Below are positions 58,932-64,000 of a DNA stretch of 64,000 nucleotides, piece after piece. Source of the DNA: an uncultured Bartonella sp. GTDB taxonomy: Bacteria; Pseudomonadota; Alphaproteobacteria; Rhizobiales; Rhizobiaceae. The position numbers and the translations under genes were made by a program. The notes under the pieces are model-generated. The model had not been told where the DNA came from and searched no databases. It saw nothing but the letters and a program-made list of their open reading frames with translations. Position 1 is the first letter of the stretch. Every line of letters begins with the position of its first letter. The stretch covers positions 1 to 64,000 of the forward strand of contig CAMLCZ010000002.1 of NCBI GenBank assembly GCA_946478665.1. Direction: 5' to 3'.

Positions 58932-59300
58932 TTATTTCTTCTTACCAGCTATCGCGCGTGCTGGACCTTTACGTGTACGCGCATTCGTATGTGTACGTTG
59001 ACCACGAACAGGCAACGAACGACGATGACGCAAACCACGGTAGCAACCTAGATCCATAAGACGCTTGATATTCATGGCGACTTCACGGCGAAGATCACCT
59101 TCCACCTGATAGTCATGATCGATAGCTTCACGAATCTGAAGGACTTCCGCGTCAGACAGCTCGTTAACACGGCGTTCTGAAGGAATACCTACCTTTTCCA
59201 TGATTTCTTTAGCAAATTTCGGCCCAATCCCATGTATATATTGAAGCGCAATAATGACACGCTTATTTGTTGGGATGTTGACGCCAGCAATACGAGCCAC
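58932..59300 (-). CDS. rpsM: 30S ribosomal protein S13
   Basis: A 122-residue S13: [25 protein letters not shown] at the N-terminus, then [35 protein letters not shown] and the basic C-terminal tail [12 protein letters not shown]. It follows adk by 173 bp. Confidence 0.98.
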   Translation of the reverse strand: MARIAGVNIPTNKRVIIALQYIHGIGPKFAKEIMEKVGIPSERRVNELSDAEVLQIREAIDHDYQVEGDLRREVAMNIKRLMDLGCYRGLRHRRSLPVRGQRTHTNARTRKGPARAIAGKKK

Positions 59301-59473
59301 GCCTGTTCTCCTTGGTTATAATGTTAACTAGCCAAAAGTTACAAACACCTTTGGCAAAAAACGACCGGCACCAGATTGATTTTCTGATTCCAATCACTTC
59401 ACTGAAACGAATTAGAGCAGTCTTTGAAGGATTTTCCTTAAAAAGTCAACTCCCTTTCCATTTTATTAAAAAA

Positions 59474-60058
59474 CTATACTTCACCAAGCGAAGTAAGAAT
59501 GGCATTTGTCACTTCTGAAACTGTTGCCATTCCGTCTATCTGTTTTAACTCACCAGTGGACGAATAGAATTGCGAAAGCGGTGCCGTTTTTGCTTTATAT
59601 TCAACCAAGCGTTTTGCAAAAGCTTCCGGATTATCATCTGACCGAACCTTACCACCTGCTGCCACTGTTTCTTCAACGCGACGTTTCATACGATCAACAA
59701 GTGCATTCTGGTCAACAACCAACTCTATCACCGCATCAAGCTTTTGCCCTTTTGACTGCAACATTTTCTGCAAGGCTTCTGCCTGACCAACTGTTCTCGG
59801 ATACCCGTCTAAGATAAAACCTTTTGCGCAATCTGCTTCTTCTACCCGATCAAATACGATCTGGTTAACAACTTCATCAGGAACCAGTGCACCTGAATCC
59901 ATAATAGCCTTCGCGCGCTTACCTACTTCGGTTTGCGCAGCCACGGCAGCTCGCAACATATCACCCGTTGAGAGTTGAGGTATACCAAACTTTTCCGTTA
60001 AAATCTTGGCCTGTGTACCTTTTCCGGCTCCAGGCGCTCCCAAAAGAATCAGTTTCAT
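59474..60058 (-). CDS. adk: adenylate kinase
   Basis: A 194-residue short-form adenylate kinase: P-loop [17 protein letters not shown], the AMP-binding [11 protein letters not shown] and [10 protein letters not shown], and RMKRRVEET with a shortened LID lacking the zinc/beta insertion. It interconverts ATP, ADP and AMP. Its ATG overlaps the secY stop by four bases, so the two are coupled. Confidence 0.98.
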   Translation of the reverse strand: MKLILLGAPGAGKGTQAKILTEKFGIPQLSTGDMLRAAVAAQTEVGKRAKAIMDSGALVPDEVVNQIVFDRVEEADCAKGFILDGYPRTVGQAEALQKMLQSKGQKLDAVIELVVDQNALVDRMKRRVEETVAAGGKVRSDDNPEAFAKRLVEYKAKTAPLSQFYSSTGELKQIDGMATVSEVTNAILTSLGEV

Positions 60059-61401
60059 CTATTTCTTTTTCCCCCACGAAGTTTCGATTTTTTAATGAGA
60101 CCTTCATATTGATGGGCAACCAGATGCCCTTGAACTTGAGCAATGGTATCCAAGGTGACTGTTACTACAATCAGCAATGACGTACCGCCCAAATAGAAAG
60201 GAACATGCAATGTAGACATCAAAAATTCAGGCAAGAGACAAACGAGAATAATATAAATTGCGCCAATTACAGTGATACGTGTCAAAACATAATCAATATA
60301 TTCCGCGGTACGTTCACCAGGACGTATTCCTGGAATAAAACCAGAATGCTTTTTCAACTGATCTGCTGTGTCTTTAGGATTAAAAACAATCGCTGTGTAA
60401 AAGAAGCAGAAAAAGGCCATCAATGCGGCGTAAACCACCATATAGAGCGGCTGCCCATGACTCAGCGAGAATGAAATACTTTGCAGCCAATGCGGCATAT
60501 TCTGCGAAAAATTGTTTATCGTTGCAGGCAACATCAACAAAGAAGAAGCAAAAATCGGAGGAATCACACCAGCTGTATTGAGCTTCAACGGCAAATGCGA
60601 TGTATCGCCTTGGAACATTCTATTACCAACTTGACGCTTAGGATATTGTATCAAAATACGTCTCTGAGCACGTTCAACAAATACGATAACAGCAATAACC
60701 GCAATCACGATAACGACGATTGCAATCAACATAAACGTTGACATATCTGCTTGACTATGAGCTGTCAAAAGCTGTGCGACCGCAGAAGGTAAATTAGCAA
60801 CAATACCAGCGAAAATAATGAGCGAAATCCCGTTACCTATGCCTCTTGATGTAATCTGTTCACCAAGCCACATCAGGAACATAGTTCCACCAGCAAGCGT
60901 AATGACAGCTGTCACCCTAAAAAACATCCCTGGTTCCGTCACAATTTGCAGCCCAGTACCCATTCCACTTTCTAGCGCAATAGCAATACCATAAGCTTGG
61001 ATCAGTGCAAGAAACACAGTTCCGTATCTGGTATATTGATTAATAATCTTACGACCAGTCTCGCCTTCTTTTTTTAAGGCCTCGAGCGATGGAATGACAG
61101 AAGTCATCAACTGAACAATAATTGATGCAGAAATATATGGCATTATTCCCAATGCAAATATGGCCATACGACCCACTGCACCACCAGCAAACATATTAAA
61201 GAGACCGAGAACACCCGATGCGTGATGTTCAAACGTTTGCCTCAAAGCATCAGTATTGATTCCCGGCATAGGAATATAAGTACCAAACCTATAAACAAGC
61301 AACGCACCTAACGTAAACCAAATACGCTTCTTTAATTCAGTGGCTCGAGAAAATGCCCCAAAGTTCAAATTAGAGGCCAATTGTTCAGCGGCTGATGCCA
61401 T
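60055..61401 (-). CDS. secY: protein translocase subunit SecY
   Basis: A 448-residue, ten-helix SecY channel: [61 protein letters not shown] and [19 protein letters not shown] are the family blocks. I start at ATG 61401 (ASAAEQLA) after GGAGAAAG; a 25-codon extension is open but would add a hydrophilic leader across the promoter. A strong hairpin separates it from rplO upstream. Confidence 0.98.
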   Translation of the reverse strand: MASAAEQLASNLNFGAFSRATELKKRIWFTLGALLVYRFGTYIPMPGINTDALRQTFEHHASGVLGLFNMFAGGAVGRMAIFALGIMPYISASIIVQLMTSVIPSLEALKKEGETGRKIINQYTRYGTVFLALIQAYGIAIALESGMGTGLQIVTEPGMFFRVTAVITLAGGTMFLMWLGEQITSRGIGNGISLIIFAGIVANLPSAVAQLLTAHSQADMSTFMLIAIVVIVIAVIAVIVFVERAQRRILIQYPKRQVGNRMFQGDTSHLPLKLNTAGVIPPIFASSLLMLPATINNFSQNMPHWLQSISFSLSHGQPLYMVVYAALMAFFCFFYTAIVFNPKDTADQLKKHSGFIPGIRPGERTAEYIDYVLTRITVIGAIYIILVCLLPEFLMSTLHVPFYLGGTSLLIVVTVTLDTIAQVQGHLVAHQYEGLIKKSKLRGGKRNR

Positions 61402-61447
61402 AAACTTTCTCCAGTTTATTATCCATAGAGCATATCCAACAAAGATA

Positions 61448-61476
61448 TGATAACTTCTACGCCTATTTAAATTCAA
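61448..61476 (-). promoter_or_regulatory. candidate promoter of secY-adk-alpha operon
   Basis: On the minus strand TTGAAT (-35, 61476-61471) and TTATCA (-10, 61453-61448) are 17 bp apart, about 46 bp before the secY start. It lies after the terminator-like hairpin, which makes an independent promoter likely. Confidence 0.4.
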
Positions 61477-61554
61477 ACAACGAGAAAAAACGTCGATGAA
61501 CGTAGTTGTTTAACCTTTTGCCCTATTCAAAGGATTTTTGCAACTATCGTATTA

Positions 61555-61606
61555 AAGAAAAAAGGCTTTGAGCTGTGTTAAACAGCTACAAAGCCTTTTT
61601 ATAAAT
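61555..61606. terminator. strong hairpin terminator between rplO and secY
   Basis: AAGGCTTTG...CAAAGCCTT with an inner GCTGT/ACAGC extension forms a 14-bp stem with small bulges, with T-runs on both strands. It begins about 30 bp after the rplO stop. In most bacteria rplO and secY are directly joined, so this would divide the spc operon. Confidence 0.75.
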
Positions 61607-61634
61607 CAGACAATCTGATTTTATTGCTTCAAGC

Positions 61635-62099
61635 TTATTCAGCAGCAGTTAATAATTTAATGCTACCACCAGCTTTTTCTACTTTTTCGATGGCTTTCTT
61701 AGAAGCGCCAGCAAGTACAAAGCTCACTTTACTTTTTAACTCACCATCAGAAAGCAAACGCACACCATCTTTTTCACGACGAACTATACCGGCAGCTTTC
61801 AACGCAGCTACGTCAACAGTAGCTGGGTTCAATTTACCAGCATCAATAGCTTCCTGCACACGTCCTAATGAAACAACATTGTAGCTTTTTGCAAACAGAT
61901 TTGTAAAACCGCGCTTTGGCAAACGGCGATAAATTGGCATTTGACCGCCTTCAAAACCGTTTACAGCAACACCTGAACGTGATTTTTGACCTTTCACACC
62001 GCGCCCACCGGTTTTACCCATACCAGAACCGATACCGCGACCTACGCGCTTACGGCCCTTTGTTGCGCCATCAACGTCACGCAATTCATTTAATTTCAT
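61635..62099 (-). CDS. rplO: 50S ribosomal protein L15
   Basis: A 154-residue L15: [22 protein letters not shown], the glycine/arginine-rich [32 protein letters not shown] and a C-terminal [13 protein letters not shown] block. ATG 62099 is chosen because AGAGGTGA lies just upstream and homologues begin MKLNEL; a GTG three codons earlier is possible. Confidence 0.97.
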   Translation of the reverse strand: MKLNELRDVDGATKGRKRVGRGIGSGMGKTGGRGVKGQKSRSGVAVNGFEGGQMPIYRRLPKRGFTNLFAKSYNVVSLGRVQEAIDAGKLNPATVDVAALKAAGIVRREKDGVRLLSDGELKSKVSFVLAGASKKAIEKVEKAGGSIKLLTAAE

Positions 62100-62118
62100 C
62101 TCACTCACCTCTGCGCTA

Positions 62119-62325
62119 TCAGCCTTCGTCCACTACGCGGACAAGATGCTGTACTTTGGCAATCATACCACGCACTGCTGGTGTATCAACCAAGGTGCTA
62201 CGACGATGCATTTTATTTAACCCAAGCCCCTTCAAAGTCGCACGCTGAACCTGCGGACGACGTATCGGACTACCAATCTGCTCTACGGTGACAGTCTTGC
62301 CACTCTGAGATTTTTTCTCAGCCAT
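62119..62325 (-). CDS. rpmD: 50S ribosomal protein L30
   Basis: A 68-residue L30: [32 protein letters not shown] core with the RR.Q..TL.GLGL.K motif and [14 protein letters not shown] at the C-terminus. A short charged N-terminus (AEKKSQSGK) precedes it. It lies between rpsE and rplO as usual. Confidence 0.97.
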   Translation of the reverse strand: MAEKKSQSGKTVTVEQIGSPIRRPQVQRATLKGLGLNKMHRRSTLVDTPAVRGMIAKVQHLVRVVDEG

Positions 62326-62357
62326 TTTAAAATCCTCTATCTTGCACGCAACCAGAA

Positions 62358-62918
62358 TTATTCTTCAGTTCCAATTAAATTCTGCCGCCGCGCCTGCAAA
62401 GTAGAATATTTAATTCCGCGTTGTGCAGCGATATCCTTTGGATGAACTTGGTGCTTCAATGCATCAAATGTTGCTCGTATCATATTATAAGGATTTGATG
62501 ATCCCAAAGATTTCGCAACAACGTCCTGCATACCTAATGTTTCAAAAACTGCACGCATAGGACCACCTGCGATGATACCGGTACCAGCCGACGCTGAACG
62601 AAGCAATACTTTACCAGCTCCATGACGACCTTCAACGTCATGATGCAGTGTACGTCCTGAGCGAAGAGGTACATAAATCATCTCACGCTTTGCTGATTCC
62701 GTTGCTTTACGAATAGCCTCTGGAACTTCACGGGCTTTACCATGACCAAAGCCAACACGCCCCTTCTGATCCCCTACAACGACAAGCGCTGCAAAACCAA
62801 AACGGCGACCACCCTTCACAACCTTAGCAACACGATTAATGTGAACAAGACGATCTACGAATTCGCTTTCGCGCTCCTCATGACGTTCTTCACGATTATT
62901 ACGTTCTTTTTGTGCCAT
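62358..62918 (-). CDS. rpsE: 30S ribosomal protein S5
   Basis: A 186-residue S5: the basic/acidic N-terminus ([17 protein letters not shown]) is typical of alphaproteobacteria, followed by [37 protein letters not shown] and [20 protein letters not shown] 62918 (AQKERN) follows AAGGAAT; the ten-codon upstream extension is not used by homologues. Confidence 0.97.
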   Translation of the reverse strand: MAQKERNNREERHEERESEFVDRLVHINRVAKVVKGGRRFGFAALVVVGDQKGRVGFGHGKAREVPEAIRKATESAKREMIYVPLRSGRTLHHDVEGRHGAGKVLLRSASAGTGIIAGGPMRAVFETLGMQDVVAKSLGSSNPYNMIRATFDALKHQVHPKDIAAQRGIKYSTLQARRQNLIGTEE

Positions 62919-62952
62919 TCCTAATTCCTTTTTCTTTTCCGGAAGCACGTAC

Positions 62953-62987
62953 CAAAAAGAATTCCTAGGAAAAAAACCTAGGAATTC
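62953..62987 (-). terminator. terminator-like hairpin between rplR and rpsE
   Basis: A perfect 11-bp stem GAATTCCTAGG / CCTAGGAATTC with a 7-base poly-A/T loop is followed on the minus strand by TTTTTGG. It sits 30 bp after the rplR stop and 35 bp before the rpsE start, inside a normally uninterrupted operon. Confidence 0.6.
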
Positions 62988-63016
62988 CGATTAAATCCCT
63001 AAACAATGGGATAATA

Positions 63017-63379
63017 TTAAAAGCTTAAACCACCCTCACGAGCAGCCTCTGCAAGAGCTTTTATCCGGCCATGATAAACATAACGACCGCGATCAAAAAC
63101 CACTTCTTTAACACCAGCTTGTTTCGCGCGTTCCGCTATCAACTTACCAACAGCAGATGCGCCCTCTTTACCGGCACCACTTTTCAACACACTTTTCAAC
63201 TCTTTATCTAAAGTTGAAGCTGAAGCTAAAGTATGTCCATGCAAATCATCAATAATCTGAACATAAATATTCTGATTAGATCTATGAACACTTAACCTCA
63301 AACGACCATTCGCTACAGCTTTTACGTGACGACGAACGCGTTGTGCACGACGCTGAAGAATTTCTTTAGGCGAAGCCAT
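63017..63379 (-). CDS. rplR: 50S ribosomal protein L18
   Basis: A 120-residue L18: [41 protein letters not shown] 5S rRNA-binding start, [12 protein letters not shown] and [28 protein letters not shown] at the C-terminus. It follows rplF by 12 bp. Confidence 0.98.
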   Translation of the reverse strand: MASPKEILQRRAQRVRRHVKAVANGRLRLSVHRSNQNIYVQIIDDLHGHTLASASTLDKELKSVLKSGAGKEGASAVGKLIAERAKQAGVKEVVFDRGRYVYHGRIKALAEAAREGGLSF

Positions 63380-63391
63380 GACGCAAATCCC

Positions 63392-63925
63392 TTATTTCTT
63401 CTTGCCTTCTTTACGCACGATACGTTCATTAGCATATTTAACACCCTTACCTTTATAAGGTTCTGGGCCTCTATACTCACGTATCTCTGCAGCAACCTGA
63501 CCAACCTGTTGTTTAGAAATACCCGAAACAACTATTTCTGTAGGCTTTGGCACGGTCACAGTAATTCCATTAGGCACTTGATAAACCACATCATGGCTAA
63601 ACCCCAATGAAAGCTGGACATTCTTGCCCTGCATTGCAGCACGATAACCAACACCGTTAATCTCAAGTTTCTTTTCGAAACCATCTTTAACACCCAAGAA
63701 GATATTCTCAATCATTGACCGAGACATACCCCATTTTGAACGGGCATCCTTACTTTGATCACGCGGCGTAACCAAAATAGCATTATCTACTAACTTAACA
63801 AGTACTTCGTCGTCAGCAACGAAGCTTAATTCACCCTTAGGTCCCTTTGCTTTTACAGCTTGCCCATCAACAGTAGCAGTTACTCCAGCAGGAACATGAA
63901 TAGGTTTTTTTCCAATACGAGACAT
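63392..63925 (-). CDS. rplF: 50S ribosomal protein L6
   Basis: A 177-residue L6: [52 protein letters not shown], and the C-terminal [21 protein letters not shown] with a KEGKKK tail. It follows rpsH, whose end is at the window edge. Confidence 0.98.
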   Translation of the reverse strand: MSRIGKKPIHVPAGVTATVDGQAVKAKGPKGELSFVADDEVLVKLVDNAILVTPRDQSKDARSKWGMSRSMIENIFLGVKDGFEKKLEINGVGYRAAMQGKNVQLSLGFSHDVVYQVPNGITVTVPKPTEIVVSGISKQQVGQVAAEIREYRGPEPYKGKGVKYANERIVRKEGKKK

Positions 63926-63961
63926 CGATTTAACCTGTCTTTCTAGTCTTTATACACACCA

Positions 63962-64000
63962 TTAGAAAATGTGACAAAGAAGCTCCCCACCAACGTTCTG
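63962..64000 (-). CDS. rpsH: 30S ribosomal protein S8, C-terminal end (partial)
   Basis: The window edge cuts this gene. The last codons read QNVGGELLCHIF followed by TAA at 63964-63962. The GGE.LC.I/VF ending is the conserved S8 C-terminus, and rpsH is the expected gene before rplF in the spc operon. Confidence 0.85.
   Translation of the reverse strand, partial: QNVGGELLCHIF

Overview
This window is a chromosomal segment of an alphaproteobacterium of the order Hyphomicrobiales (Rhizobiales), most like Bartonella/Brucella relatives with a fairly AT-rich genome. The evidence is an Omp2b-type porin, an NdvA/ChvA-type cyclic glucan exporter, an ATP12 chaperone, GTTC-N7-GTTC SOS boxes, an alphaproteobacterial-style GyrA with Ala at the quinolone position, and the gene styles of the spc/alpha ribosomal clusters. 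A large cobalamin biosynthesis cluster argues against the blood-borne Bartonella species as I know them and would fit a gut-symbiont Bartonella; this placement is inference.

Layout. 1-1230 is a gene graveyard: the tail of an unidentified gene, a multiply broken phage endolysin (GH24 lysozyme) and a possible short-chain dehydrogenase remnant. 1267-3156 is a TetR regulator with an MFS pump and a perfect 17-bp inverted repeat between them. A DUF486 membrane protein, NADP-isocitrate dehydrogenase and a second MFS pump follow (3327-6550). 6559-23589 is the cobalamin region: cobD(cbiB), an MFS gene, cobB, cobA on the minus strand; cbiD, cobK on the plus strand; then cobM, cobE, terB-like, a TSUP permease, a half-size EamA permease, cobO, cobN, cobW, cobP and cobQ. 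Several of these genes overlap by stop/start codons. The early and middle enzymes CobI, CobG/Z, CobJ, CobH and CobL, and CobS/CobT, are not in the window.

23980-32064 holds a flavin monooxygenase, tgt-queA (queuosine), two cyclophilins, coaD and gyrA, all on the minus strand. 32257-36818 has MarC, ssb and uvrA, with a perfect SOS box in front of uvrA. 37049-47824 has the porin, Nnr (NAD(P)HX repair), glnB-glnA behind a sigma-54-type promoter, an exported protein, Ohr, atpF1-assembly chaperone, HAD phosphatase, RluA-type pseudouridine synthase and ndvA. 47825-56800 has alaS, recA (SOS), an OmpA-type lipoprotein, rarA and a DegP/DegQ protease. 56849-64000 is the 3' half of the spc operon plus the alpha operon on the minus strand (rpsH end, rplF, rplR, rpsE, rpmD, rplO, secY, adk, rpsM, rpsK, rpoA, rplQ).

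The most unusual things are structural. A decayed tandem duplication of about 275 bp covers the convergent 3' ends of ndvA and alaS. Several terminator-like hairpins lie between ribosomal protein genes that are normally co-transcribed. A two-domain structured element of unknown role lies in the gap upstream of queA. Three unrelated small-molecule permeases are woven into the cobalamin operons.
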